Shown here piece by piece: positions 11,735 through 22,859 of a stretch of 64,000 bases of DNA. This DNA comes from Dendrophyllia cribrosa (taxonomy: Eukaryota > Cnidaria > Anthozoa > Scleractinia > Dendrophylliidae), in assembly GCA_024195265.1 (NCBI GenBank), contig JAJLRJ010000004.1, positions 5,299,159-5,363,158 of the forward strand, given 5' to 3'. Below the pieces are notes generated by a model. That model saw only the letters and a program-made list of their open reading frames with translations. It did no database searches and was not told the DNA's origin. Position 1 is the first letter of the stretch; each line of letters starts with the position of its first letter. Made by a program: the position numbers and the translations under genes.

Positions 11735-12924
11735 TTGTTTTCCTTTATTTGTCTTAGCTTTTCCAATCTGGTTCAGTGCTACTATGTTTCGGTTCCTATC
11801 CGTTTCTTTGGGGTTTTCCGTCCTCATGTGCGTTTCTTATCTATGCACCTTCCCACCTGTTCCCACCTATCAGTGGAAGGAGCGCAGATAATGGTTTACA
11901 AAACGGCTGTTGAATTGGCCACGCAATTAAACTTATAAGTCAGCATGTGTTAGGAAGAGTGCTACAGTTGTAGTCCACGACACTAATAAAGTGAAGCTGT
12001 GAAGTTACATTTCTTTGCACACTCGGAGGAGTTTCAAACCAAGGGAGTCTTCCACATAAGTTTGCTGATGCATAAATTTCTTTATTATGTTACATTTGTT
12101 ACAAAACGTTTAATTATATACCTTACACTATTCTAGAAACCTCTTCTTCTAATCTTCTACTCACTTTGCGGTTACTTGATAAAAAGACAATATTCACTTG
12201 TATATCACAGACCTAAAATTGGCATCAATTTGAAAAAGAGCCTCTCAGCTACTTTTCCTGTTAATTGCTATTAAAGTATCGACTGTTTAAGAATATTTAC
12301 AGTGCCCTATAAGCTATTTACTTTTGTGCGTTATTAGTTGGGACAGAAACCTGAATAAAAATACAAGAATAAAAAGAGAGGAAGCTTTATATTAAAGGCT
12401 TTTCGGTTTCTCTTAAGCCTTCTTCACCACGTATTGGTCTGTAATTTCCTATTCTTTTGTATTTGTTTTATATGATTGAATATTAATGATGTTTTTCTAC
12501 AAGGATATCTTGGTTACTGTATTTCATTTAATGTCCCCTGCATCCCTTAAAGACATACCTCTTATTGAAGTGTCAAAAAACTTGGAAATATTTTTAGTGT
12601 TTGACTTTTCATTTGAACATTACTTCTCGTATTAACGCCTCCTCAAAGCGACTGAGTTTGTTATAAACGCCCCTGCCGTTAGTTCGAAGAAATACTCCTC
12701 TGTATATTGTATACATTCCACTACTGTTAAATCTTACGAACGTTTTAATTTACACTGATTCAGTTTTAAGCAGAAAATTAACTCAAGAGCTTAACAAAAT
12801 AATGTGTAGTTGAGTCTTCATCGTCCGTCAAAGCTCAGTGCTTGATTTCATGATGTAATTTCTTCCGATTCTGCGTGCTTGAATCTTAAAGTGCCATCAC
12901 TAATAAAATAAAAGCTTGTTGCAG
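11735..12924. other. Intergenic, no gene recognised
   Basis: AT-rich, no frame above about 70 codons and no recognisable mobile-element end. Confidence 0.45.
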
Positions 12925-12928
12925 AGTA

Positions 12929-13740
12929 GTACTTTCCTGTGGTGCTGTTTATTATGCTGTACAAGGTGGTTCTAACTTTTTAGTCTGTGGATGAAATCCA
13001 CAAGTGTGACCATTCAAATGAAAGCTATTGAGGAGTACTTTCCTGTGGTGCTGTTTATTATGCTGTACAAGGTGGTTCTAACTTTTGAGTCTGTGGATGA
13101 AATCCTAAAGTGTGACCATTCAAATGAAAGCTACTGAGTAGTACTTTCCTGTGGTGTTGTTTATTATGCTGTACAAGGTGGTTCTAACTTTTGAGTCTGT
13201 GGATGAAATCCTAAAGTGTGACCATTCAAATGAAAGCTACTGAGCTGCAGTACTTTCCTGTGGTGCTGTTTATTATGCTGTACAAGGTGGTTCTAACTTT
13301 TTAGTCTGTGGATGAAATCCTGAAGTGTGACCATTCAAATGAAAGCTGTTGAGTAGTACTTTTCTGTGGTGCTGTTTATTATGCTGTACAAGGTGGTTCT
13401 AACTTTTTAGTGTGTGGATAAATCCTAAAGTGTGACCATTCAAATAAAAGCTATTGAGCAGTACGTTCCTGTGGTACTGTTTATTATGCTGTACAAGGTG
13501 GTTCTAACCTTTTAGTCTGTGGATGAAAACCTGAAGTGTGACTATTCAAATGAAAGCTATTGAGGGGTTATTTCCTATGGTACTGTTCCAACTTTTGACT
13601 CTGTATCCAGTGTAACCAATTAAATGAAAGTTACTAAAGCAGTACTTTCCTGTGATTATACTAAGGACCTTAACTTGCAGTATATGTGGGTAGAATCCTA
13701 AAGTGTGTCTGACCAGGCGATCGATGACAGCTACTATCAG
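12929..13740. repeat. Satellite of about 106-bp units, 7-8 copies
   Basis: Units start with GTACTTTCCTGTGGTGCTGT at 12929, 13035, 13141, 13250, 13356 and 13461 (spacing 105-109 bp), then continue in degenerate copies to about 13740. Each holds TTATTATGCTGTACAAGG and CATTCAAATGAAAGCT blocks. The array runs up to the 3' end of the minus-strand GPCR fragment, and degraded pieces of the unit appear inside its terminal codons. The array probably expanded from the 3' flank of that gene. Confidence 0.85.
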
Positions 13741-13752
13741 TGTTGCTGTTTG

Positions 13753-14490
13753 TTACACTGTAAAACGTTTACAACGGGTAAGATTCACTTGTGAATGAAA
13801 TTCTAAAGTGCGGGCACTATCAGTACTTTCATGTGATGATGACGGTTTCTCGGTAACTTGAAAAACAACCCTTGAAGTTTTTCTCTGGTTTTGGCGGAAG
13901 TGGTTACAATTGTGGGTGAAACGTTTGGGAGGTTTCGTCCCTGCAAGACGGCATATCGTTCGACACACCCCAGCGTATGCCCCATGGAACTCACGGATTC
14001 TTGCGGTGTAAATAAGAAAGTTCATGGCTGAGTTTGACAGAGCTAATGTTCTTATCCACATATGCGCGGGTCCATTCAGCTTGACAATCGATGCGCCCGT
14101 GGCAAACAAGGCGATCATTAGCGGAAACCAACAAACGGTGAAAACGCCGATTACAATGGCCAGCGTGCAAGCAACGCGTACTTCCACGCGGGAATTCGCA
14201 TCCGCGGACGCTGGGCGAGCTCTTAACTGGTTTCTTTTCTTCTTTATTTTGAACAGAAATGCCACGATCAGGAGATAGGACACGACGATTATGATATAAC
14301 TGAGGCCAAAGGTTCCAGCTGCTAGGAATGCTCTGGGAAAGGAGGCTGGGACGACGACGTTTACAATTGGGATTGAAATCTGGAATAACCAAGCAACCAT
14401 CATCATAATTTTAAATCCGCATTTCCGCATGATGGTTTCGTGGCGCAGAGGAAACACGACGGCAATGAAACGATCCACACTGATTGCAGC
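13753..14490 (-). pseudogene. Class A GPCR paralogue lacking TM1-TM3 (partial gene or 3' exon)
   Basis: The frame starts in the middle of the receptor fold at the DRF motif (end of TM3) and runs through TM4-TM7, including the FLFKIKKKRNQLRAR third-loop segment, a CWFP motif in TM6 and NFLIY in TM7. It then has an extra tail of about 60 residues rich in Ser/Thr and basic residues. It closely resembles the intact GPCR at 15985-16863 but lies on the opposite strand. The apparent first codon is GTG inside the SVDRF motif, so there is no true start. The sequence just upstream (AAGAACAG before GCTGCAATC) could be a splice acceptor, but I find no exon for TM1-TM3 on this strand. It is either a 5'-truncated duplicate or a terminal exon. 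Confidence 0.75.
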
Positions 14491-14529
14491 CTGTTCTTAA
14501 TAAAACAGACACATCTTAATTAGGGTCAT

Positions 14530-14800
14530 CTCTATTTAGTACAAGTAATTTTCTGGAACACGCACCATGGTATGTGAGCCCCCGATGTAGCAGTCCTTCC
14601 AAGGGAACATTATTTAACGAATTCGCAACAAACTTGAAACACCCCTACAAAATTCTATCCATTCTTTCTTGTGCAGCCTCAATCTAAATATGATCGGAAT
14701 CAGTGTCGATCGCCATATCGCCGTTGTATTTCCTCTGCAACACAAAATGATTATGAGGAATTTCTGACTAAAGACCATGCTGGTAGAGGCTTGGGCAGTT
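14530..14800 (+). pseudogene. GPCR pseudogene fragment (TM2 end to TM4)
   Basis: The plus strand carries a decayed copy of the receptor. It has ACACGCACCATGGTATGTGA (TMVCEP region), an in-frame stop shortly after, then a segment reading ISVDRHIAVVFPLQHKMIM that matches the DRF/TM3-TM4 junction, followed by another stop. It lies head-to-head with the truncated paralogue at 13753-14490. It shares its 5' flank (TATTTAGT-CAAGTAAT then ACACGCACCATGG) with the second fragment at 18000-18490, so both derive from one duplicated segment. Confidence 0.75.
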
Positions 14801-15030
14801 CCGGTTTTAATTACCCGAGTTTTGTACTCGGCCTTCCACTCCTGGGATGGGGCCCTCCCATTTAAAAATGACGTGGGTGCTCCTCGGAATTTTCAAAAAA
14901 CACCCTAAAAGGTAAAAACTCTTATTCTTCGGCCATTTCAACTTCAACAGAAATAAAATACACACTGCGGTTATAAACATGACAAAACAACGCATGTTGT
15001 AGAAAACTTTGATTAATGATTTGACATTTC

Positions 15031-15061
<31 letters not shown>

Positions 15062-15984
15062 GGTTGGATATAATACAATAAAATTTAAATGCTATGGAGA
15101 AAGACTGGAACCTAATTTAAAAGAAATGACAATAGTGAAAAAATGATAATATACAGACCTATCTTAAAGTCTGCTAGAAAATATAAACATATATACAAGG
15201 CTAGTAAAGAAAATGTTTCTCACTACACACATTTTCATTTAAAGCTGGTATTAAATACTTAATCAATAATGTCTCCTTAATTCTCTTAATTCTCCTTAAT
15301 TCTCACAACCGTTAATTTACAGATCCTAAAGCAACTTGCACTCTTAAAACCAGTCGATGTGGATATATATGTTTTGAAATCTGCGGATGACCGCCGCTTC
15401 ACATTTATCGCAAGCCGCCAAGCGCTTTTGCATTTGTTTTGATTCGCAATGCTCTGCTAGAGCGAACAAATTTCACACTTTGCAGCCCCTCTCTCAAGTC
15501 TTTTATTTGTTACATCCCAGATTTTGGGACGCACGTGACCAGAATTGACCAGGGTCTTTCTTCTCTCGCTCCGGCGGGCGGGAACTATGTATGTATGTAT
15601 GGAAAATGAGAGATCCTCGGAACAGAGGCAGAGAGATCGCGTTGCTCCTTTTTTAAATTTTTGCCCTTGAAGTTTTACACGTCATTAGGTTGGAAGGCGA
15701 TGAAATAATAATAATATACAATATATAGCATTTATTATCACCAGTACAGTGCATATTGAACTGTGATAGCAGGCTAATATAATTGCCATGCATGTTATTG
15801 TTAATCGGGCTTAGTTACGTCAGTAAACTTCGGCTTCACCTTTATGACTCATCATGTCTGAGTAGGCAAGAAAAACACTTGAGAAAACAGATAACAACTT
15901 AAATATTAAAAGGAGACGGACTCTCGTCTTAATGCAGAAACTGAGAGGGCGTTTGTCATTGATCTTGACAGCCGCGTCGGGAGT
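14801..15984. other. Intergenic, upstream of the intact GPCR
   Basis: AT-rich DNA without a recognisable gene. A GTATGTATGTATGG microsatellite lies near 15590. The GPCR promoter is presumably in the last few hundred bases, but I see no specific element. Confidence 0.4.
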
Positions 15985-16863
15985 ATGAATTTCTCATTGA
16001 ACACAAATAATTGTTCTCTTCCCTTAGCGCATGGCGTCGCCCTAATCACAATGAACGGTATCGTGTGTGTGTTAGGATCACTCGGCAACTTACTGGTTTG
16101 TTTGGCCATTGCTACAAATCCTCGTCTTCGTCGAAGCTCAAACTACCTTTTGTTTAGCTTAGCGATCGCTGATTTGATTGTTACCATGGTATGCGAGCCT
16201 GTCCTTTTGGAAATTCTTTGCAAGAGGACATTCTTCTACGAGTGTGCAACAAACCTGGAACTTCCCTACTCTATTTTAGCCAATATTTCTGGTTCCGCTT
16301 CAGTCGTCCACATGGCCGCAATCAGTTTGGATCGTTTCATCGCCGTTGTGTTTCCTCTGCGCCACGAAACCATTATGCGGAAATGCGGTTTAAAACTTAT
16401 GGTGATAGTGGCTTGGTCATTCCCGATTTCAATCCCAATTTTAAACGTCGTCATCCCACCTTTCTTTCCCAGAGCATTCCTAGCAGCTGGAACCTTTGGC
16501 CTCAGTTATATCACAATCGTCGTGTCTTATCTCCTAATTGTGGCATTTCTGTTCAAAATAAAGAAGAAAAGGAACCAGTTAAGAGCTCGTCAAGTATCTG
16601 TGGATGTGAATTCCCCCGTGGAAGTACGCGTTGCTTGCACGCTGGCCATTGTAATCGGCGTTTTCACCGCGTGTTGGGTTCCGGTGATGACCGCGATGTT
16701 TGCTACAGGTGGATCGCTCATAAAGCGGTACGCACCTGTACACATGTGGCTCCGTACCTTAGCTTTGTCCAACTCAGCCATGAACTTTCTGATTTACTCT
16801 GCAAAAATTCGGGATTTCCGTGAAGCATACGCCGGTATATTTCGAAAGATGTGCCACCTATAA
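15985..16863 (+). CDS. Class A (rhodopsin-like) G protein-coupled receptor, single exon
   Basis: A 292-residue intact seven-TM receptor. Visible class A hallmarks are GN in TM1 (residues 34-35), LAIADL in TM2 (Asp about 63), DRF in place of DRY at the end of TM3 (116-118), a basic third loop (KIKKKRNQLRAR), CWVP in TM6 (about 229-233) and NFLIY replacing NPxxY in TM7 (about 266-270). N-glycosylation sequons occur in the short N-terminus (NFS, NCS). The C-tail is short, ending about 20 residues after TM7. The gene is intronless, as in many expanded cnidarian receptor families. Ligand is unknown; the general look is that of the amine/melanocortin/adenosine-like cnidarian class A set, which is an inference. 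It is the only complete copy in a local cluster with three damaged relatives. Confidence 0.92.
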   Translation: MNFSLNTNNCSLPLAHGVALITMNGIVCVLGSLGNLLVCLAIATNPRLRRSSNYLLFSLAIADLIVTMVCEPVLLEILCKRTFFYECATNLELPYSILANISGSASVVHMAAISLDRFIAVVFPLRHETIMRKCGLKLMVIVAWSFPISIPILNVVIPPFFPRAFLAAGTFGLSYITIVVSYLLIVAFLFKIKKKRNQLRARQVSVDVNSPVEVRVACTLAIVIGVFTACWVPVMTAMFATGGSLIKRYAPVHMWLRTLALSNSAMNFLIYSAKIRDFREAYAGIFRKMCHL

Positions 16864-17339
16864 GTCTGTCACGACTTGATTTTTGATTATACTCAGTTCG
16901 CTCAGTGACAATTATATGCAAAGTTCTTCTTAGTTGGATTTCGACAAGTGAAGCTTTGATGTATAGTTCCTTATGTTCACCCTGACTTTGTTGTAGTTGA
17001 CTTTAATTTTTAACCCTTAACCAGAGTCAAACCTTGGCAATGCAATGTAGTCCTTAGGAGTAACCAGCAAATTGTTTCTGTGGAAAGCTGCTCGGAAAGG
17101 CCTAGCTTAGTCATCGCTAAAATTCGTAATAAATTAGATTAAAAACAATCGTTTTCTTAAGTGAAATGTCACTTCATAATTTTGTAACATCGAAAAAAGT
17201 TAACCGTGCCTTTTGTTATGTATGCGAAATACGGTCAGCTAGGATTTTCGGGGAGGTGACTAGCACCATAGTTAATAAAGGGGACAGAGTAATTTCGCCG
17301 GGAGATAAAGTTTTCAGTCGCTGAAATAATAACCTTCAA
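16864..17339. other. Intergenic, 3' flank of GPCR
   Basis: No gene, RNA or element end recognised. Confidence 0.4.
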
Positions 17340-17718
17340 CTTCGAGCACGGACAGCAGACAATGTATTTTTAGTTTTTGAAACAATTTATGCGCGTTACG
17401 CAGATCTAGAAAAAGGCAATTCCAAGTTTGTACCGAACACTACAAATCAGCATAGATGAAGAGTCGATCTCGATTTTTACTACAATTATTTCTCATACCA
17501 GAGAACCTTGAAACAGTAATCTTTTGACCGCACTGACAGTAGACGATGTATATTCAGTTTTTGAAACAATTTTTACGCGCTACGCAGATCTATAGATAAA
17601 GGTCATGATACTAAGTTTGTTCCGTCGAGCACTACAAATCAGCATAGATGAAGAGTCGATCCAAATTTTTGCTACATTTTTTTTTCATACCAGCCGGAAC
17701 CTTAAAACAGTAATCTTC
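17340..17718. repeat. Two-copy tandem duplication, about 185 bp
   Basis: Copies start near 17340 and 17527 and share AGTTTTTGAAACAATTT, ACGCAGATCTA, CACTACAAATCAGCATAGA and GATGAAGAGTCGAT blocks, ending at AACAGTAATCTT in both. Moderately diverged, no coding content. Confidence 0.8.
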
Positions 17719-17999
17719 ATGAAAGAGTAAATACCGATTAGAAAATATTTGAAACACAGTTCTAGATTAATTTGAGCAGTACGCGAATTGAGGTTAAACC
17801 CGAATTATTTTGAGGTCTGACGCAGTGGTCTCTCAAAAATGTAATATTAATTAATTTTCCTTTATTTTTACAACGTATAGGCTAATATTACTGATATTAA
17901 AACAGATTTATATCAAGTATACCGGCACTGATATATAATTGGACACTGAGTTCCGATATCAGTGCTTCAGAATCACGAAGACTTTTGAGATCATCAGTG

Positions 18000-18490
18000 G
18001 CCTGTTTATTTAGTTCAAGTAATATTTTTTGAACACGCACCATGGTATGTCGAACATTTTTTAACGAATGCACACCTACAAAATTCTATCCATTCTTTCG
18101 TGTGCTGCCTCCATTAGTGTGGATCTTCGGCCCCGTTTACACGGGTCCGGACAAATTTTTGCACGGACAAATTTTTTTCCCAGACCACGTGTTTACATGG
18201 ATCCGTGCAAATTCTGTTACAGATTGCAGTGGTGTTTACACGGAAACTTGCACACTTAGCCATTCAAAAATTCGTCCAGTTCCGCCGGTCCCGTGTAAAC
18301 GCAAGGTGGAACCGTGCAAGTTTTTGTCCGTCCAAAAATTTGTCCGGACCCGTGTAAACGGGGCCTTCATCTCGCCGTTGTGTTCCCTCTGCATCACAAG
18401 ATGATTATGAGAAACTTGAGATTGAAGGCTATGCTGATAGAGGCTTGGGCAACTCCAGTTATAAACAAGACGGGTAGTGCTCGTCGAAAA
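18000..18490 (+). pseudogene. GPCR pseudogene fragment split by a MITE
   Basis: Receptor-like sequence from the ACACGCACCATGGTATGT segment to the ATTAGTGTGGATC (DRF region) is interrupted by a 237-bp inverted-repeat element. It then resumes with ATCTCGCCGTTGTG and continues as FPLHHKMIMRN-like codons to about 18490. It is a sister of the fragment at 14530-14800. Confidence 0.75.
18129..18365. mobile_element. MITE with GGCCCCGTTTACACGGGTCC termini
   Basis: The ends are inverted copies over at least 30 bp (GGCCCCGTTTACACGGGTCC plus GGACAAATTTTT), with TTC on both sides (18126-18128 and 18366-18368). The interior has no coding capacity. The 3-bp duplication interrupts a recognisable GPCR pseudogene, which confirms the boundaries. 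The 3-bp duplication suggests PIF/Harbinger-like mobilisation, but the family is not identified with certainty. Confidence 0.85.
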
Positions 18491-18494
18491 TCAC

Positions 18495-18586
18495 ACCACC
18501 CCAAGTGCTGGCTTGCCTGAGCTCTGTTTACTGGGTAAAAAATGAACACAATCATGTTTGGATCAATATGGCTATGAGCACAGGCT
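18495..18586. repeat. 92-bp direct repeat, copy 1
   Basis: It begins ACCACCCCAAGTGCTGGC and ends GAGCACAGGCT, and is nearly identical to 19121-19212. The pair flanks about 530 bp that includes a TA-flanked MITE. Confidence 0.85.
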
Positions 18587-18799
18587 CATAGCCGCTTTTA
18601 TTAAAAATATCAAGCTTTCCTTGAAAAGTGATAAATACATAATCTGGCCCAGTAAAGGCGAGGGCACAGAAAACGCCTGAATGTCTAGATAAAAAAAACA
18701 CAAAGAAGAGGCGGACCGGCCGCAGTTGAACCGAGACGAATGACAAGCACATGATCTGGTCATATGACCGATGGTAACAACTAGAGGGGGTATCGACTA

Positions 18800-18985
18800 C
18801 AGTGGAACCCCGCCTTACGGTCACCTCGATAATACGGTTACCTTGTTATTACGGTCACTTTTTTTGTCCCGGCGAAACGCGCGCCCATATATTTTCTTAT
18901 AATGAAACCCCGTTAATGCGACTACCCCGTTAATACGGCCAAATTTTCATGGCGTGTCGGTGACCGTATTAACGGGGTTCCACTG
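18800..18985. mobile_element. Tc1/mariner-pogo-like MITE
   Basis: Terminal inverted repeats of CAGTGGAACCCCG type begin at 18800 and end at 18985, each bordered by TA (18798-18799 and 18986-18987), the expected TA target duplication. The interior repeats the CGTTAATACGG motif. It is 186 bp and non-coding. Confidence 0.85.
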
Positions 18986-19120
18986 TAATTCTAAATACTT
19001 CCTCCCCAAGCCCACTCGGATTTATTAACTAAAATTATACAAAAAGGCGAGAAAGGGCATAAAAATTTTATGAGCAAGCAAATATTTTATTTATGACTTT
19101 TCCCTTCTGTCACCTTCTAG

Positions 19121-19212
19121 ACCACCCCAAGTGCTGGCTCGCCTGAGCTCTGTTTACTAGGCAAAGAATGAACACAACCATGTTTGGATCAATATGGCTA
19201 TGAGCACAGGCT
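19121..19212. repeat. 92-bp direct repeat, copy 2
   Basis: Second copy of the block at 18495-18586, in the same orientation, with a few substitutions. Confidence 0.85.
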
Positions 19213-19989
19213 GCGTGATTATATTTTGAGTAGATAACACAACATTTCTTTTGCACTATTAAAAAGGTTTATCATCGTCTGCTTGAGTGGTGACTTTCTA
19301 CTCTCTTAGTTGAAAAATCGCGCGGTATTTTTCTCTTCAGTATAACTCTGAATCAGTCGCCTTTAGGGAAACTGGCTTGCTAACCATTCCTTTACAAACA
19401 AAGAAAGCCAAACCAAGTATTATATATTCATAACCGCGAAAACTTTCGTAATGCTGTCACGGGTACCCCAACCCTAGGTAACCCTTGCGCTTTGGTTTTG
19501 CATTGCTACGCTTTATGATCATTGGCTAAACAAACCTCGCGCCAATTTCTCAACCAATCAGAAGTAAAACCAAAACCATGAACCATCATGAATTACTCGC
19601 ACGCATTTCCCCGCGTTTTCCAAGCCCGGTGTATTTGACATCCTTGTGTTTTCGACATCAATGAATCCTGGTATCATTTCTGACGAGACATTTGTTGCGA
19701 GCTTGCTCTAATCGATCAGCAAAAGTGAACTGAAGGAAAACCCTTCTCTGTTGACTTTATTTGCCTTAAAATAATTTTTGAATAAATCTAGATTCCAATG
19801 ATTTTCCGCTTCTTTTTTTTATTATACCACGGGAAATTTGCATTTTTTGTCCCAGTCATGAGGCATTTGCCGATTTTTTTTTTCAAAAATGCTAATGCCC
19901 GGGGGTTGTCCCGGGGGGACACTGCTGGTATTGACTGATGCATAATTATGATAACTGACGACCGCATGAAAATAATGTATTGGCGTTGA
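19213..19989. other. Intergenic, probable interspersed repeat
   Basis: The section 19440-19650 (TTGCGCTTTGGTTTTGCATT, ATTGGCTAAACAAA, CAACCAATCAGAAG) looks like a dispersed non-coding repeat because of its paired CCAAT/ATTGG inverted motifs. No ends are defined. Confidence 0.35.
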
Positions 19990-22560
19990 CGACTGTTTAT
20001 GAGGGTTACCAAGAGCGATAAACTGAGACGGATGAAAGCGCACGTGATTGGTTAAGAGCGCATGAAAATTGATTGACGTTCATCTGAGGTTATGTAGCGC
20101 AAGAATATAGCTGCATGCTGTATGAGCGTTTATGACATCACACTGCAGTTGACGAGTAAGCCATCGATATTGATTGAAACACTTGAAAGGTAATGAAAGT
20201 ACAGTGATTAACCGAGAGCGAATGATGCTGCGTGAGAATTGACGTGAGGTTAGCAAAGTTGATATGGACATAAAAATTAACTAGAACGAAAAGTTGATTA
20301 GCGTGTATGAAAGTTTATGATACCACACGAATGTTGCTATACTTAGGAGCGCTTAACGTTGTTTTGGTATACTGAGAAAGAGTTGATAATTAATAGCGCA
20401 CGAGAGTTAACGAGATTGAATGATCCTGCATTGGTGTTGACGACGCCATAAAAAGATTGTTTTTATCAGTGATGTGAGATCGATAAGAGCGCACGAAGGT
20501 CGACAAAAGGAAGTGGCACTTGATTCGAGTATACAGGAGTTCACAAGGACGCGCGGTAGTTGATGCGAGCGTGCGATATTTATGGGCAGTGCAATAGGCT
20601 GACGAATAAGTTTGACGAGAAAGCTAGAAAGTCTACGACGGCGTACCAAGGTAGACAGGAGGGCATGAGAGTTTACAAGAGCCTACGAGAGCCGACGAGA
20701 GCCGACGAGAGCGCGGAAGAGTTGTTAAGAACGTAGGAAGGTTGACGAGTGAGCATATTTGAATGATGGGAGCGCATGATTACTGATGAAATCGTATGAA
20801 CTGACTGACAAAAGCCGCCGAGAGTCGAGTTGGCGTACGAAGTTGCAAGAGCACATAGGAGTTTCTAATAGTGTGTGCGTATCAACGAGAGCGCAGATGA
20901 GTGCACGAAAAAAAACATGTGTATGTAAATTGAAAACGGTGCACGAGGCTTGGTGAGAGGGTACGAGAGTTGATCAAGACAAACTACGGTTAAAGAGAGC
21001 ACATACGATTGATGAGAGCCTTTGAAAGCATGAGAAATTACGAGAACTTGAAGAGGAACAACCGTGAAGTGAGAGATAAAAAGAGCGTATGCGAATTCAG
21101 AAAGGACAGCGTGTGAGGGTTGACGAGAGTGCATAATACTAGATGAAAGTGCACTGGGGTTAACGAGAGTGGAAAATAGTCGACGAGAGCGTACAAGAGA
21201 TGACTAGATCTAGAGCCGTGCACGAGGGTTGACGAAAGAGTAATGGATTGACGACAGCCGGCAAAGGATCGTACCAAAGTTAACGAACGCGAATTAGAAA
21301 TTCCGAGAGCCCATGATAGTTGACGACAGTGTCCGAAGGTTGATGAGAGCGAATCAGTGAGAGATGGTGAAATGGTATTACAGTTGACGACAGTGTAAAA
21401 GGATTGACGAGATCGAATAAGAGATGACGATAACGCACGATAGTTAACGACAGTGTAAGAAGGTTGATGAGAACGAATGAGAACGAGAGCGCGTGATAGT
21501 TGACGACAGTACCCGAATGTTGATGACAGCAAATGAGAGACGAGAGCGCATGATAGTTGACGACAGTGTCCGAAGGTTGATGAAAGCAATGAGAAACGAG
21601 AGCGTATGATAGTTGACGACAGTGTCCGAAAGTGCATGAAAGATGACGAGAGCGAATAAAAAATGACGAGTGTGAATTATAGTTGACAACAGCGAACGAA
21701 GGTTGACTGACAAGTCTTGAAGTGGAGGACGGCGTACGAATGTTCACGAAATCACGTAAGAGATGACTGAGAAAGCATAAGAAAATTGCCGAGAACCCGT
21801 AAGAGTTGACAAAATCATACGAAAATTCATGAGAGGGGATGAGAGTTGACTAAAGAATATGACAATTGTCGAGAGGGAATAAGAAATAACTGACAGTGCA
21901 TGATAGCTAACGACTGCGTAAAACTCAAGTGCAGAAACTGAGGGACAGCAGAAAGAAAGCTTGATAGTCCACATCATCCTGCGAGGTTTAAAGAAAAGCG
22001 AATGATAAATGATGAGAGCGAACGAATGTTGACGAGAACGCCTGAGATTCAAAACAGCTAAAAAGGGTTTAAGAAAGTGCATGATGAGGAAAGAAGCCAA
22101 CGAATTTTCACTAAATGTAAAAGACAACTTACGAGGGTTAACGATAGCGATAAAGACGGATGGATGAAAGCGCACGAGATTTCATTGGAGCACTTGTGAA
22201 GTAATAAGAGTACAGAGCTTGACGAGAGCGAATGTTGAATAAGAGCTAACTAGAGCGAATGCTACGTCATGAGAGCTGATAAGAACTTGCTAGAGTTTAC
22301 TATAGCGCAATTAAGTGCTGATTAGAGGGCACTCGGATAATTAAGGTTTACAAGAGAGGAAAGTTGATTAACACGCATCAAAGTTTGTGGAGTAACTTAC
22401 GAATGTTGCTATAGATAAGAGCGCTTAACGTTGTTGGTATAAGGAAGAATTGATAATTAAGAGCACACGAGAGTGAATGATCCTGTACAAGATACTTTGA
22501 ATGATGGGCGAGAGCGCAATTGAGAGTTAATGACAAGGCAGTAAGTTGATATGGCTGAAA
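19990..22560. repeat. 2.5-kb cryptically repetitive tract built on GTTGACGAGAGCG
   Basis: Dozens of diverged copies of a 10-20 bp module (GTTGACGAGAGCG, GAGAGCGCATGA, GTTGACGACAGTGTCCGAAG) follow one another at irregular spacing. A higher-order duplication is visible. The block at about 20280-20440 (GTTGCTATA, GAGCGCTTAACGTTGTT, TTGATAATTAA, GAATGATCCTG) recurs at about 22345-22500. The GATGAAAGCGCACG block at about 20031 recurs at about 22164. Minus-strand open frames here (Ser/Arg/Leu-rich) are by-products of the module. Confidence 0.8.
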
Positions 22561-22569
22561 ATGATGCAT

Positions 22570-22843
22570 GGTTCAGCATTTGTTGATCAAGAAATGTTGA
22601 ACGATGCTGCAACTTGTTGAATGAGTAGAAAACACATTCAACCTTTTTAAAACGATTGACTGACGATGTTCAACAAGTTGCAACTTGTCGGTTTAACAGA
22701 TATAGCAGGTCATTATTTTTTTCACAACGTTCAACATATTGAATGGCCTATTTCAACATTCAACTCGGCATGATAATTAAACTATTCAGCATTTGTTAAA
22801 CAGCAGTCGCAACACCTACGCGTTGATCAACAAATGTTGAACC
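22570..22843. mobile_element. MITE-like element with GGTTCA(A/G)CATTTGTTGATCAA termini
   Basis: The left end (GGTTCAGCATTTGTTGATCA) and the right end are near-identical inverted repeats of about 21 bp. The interior is rich in TTCAACA/TGTTGAA words in both orientations. It is 274 bp with no coding content. I could not define a target duplication, so the superfamily is unassigned. Confidence 0.7.
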
Positions 22844-22859
22844 CTCGTGTATCATAGCT

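Noticed and set aside
18042..18404. 120-codon plus-strand frame
   Set aside because: Composed of a GPCR pseudogene fragment and the interior of a MITE.
20865..22175. Several minus-strand frames of 89-199 codons rich in Ser, Arg, Leu, His
   Set aside because: They are translations of the GTTGACGAGAGCG repeat module in several frames, with no domain.
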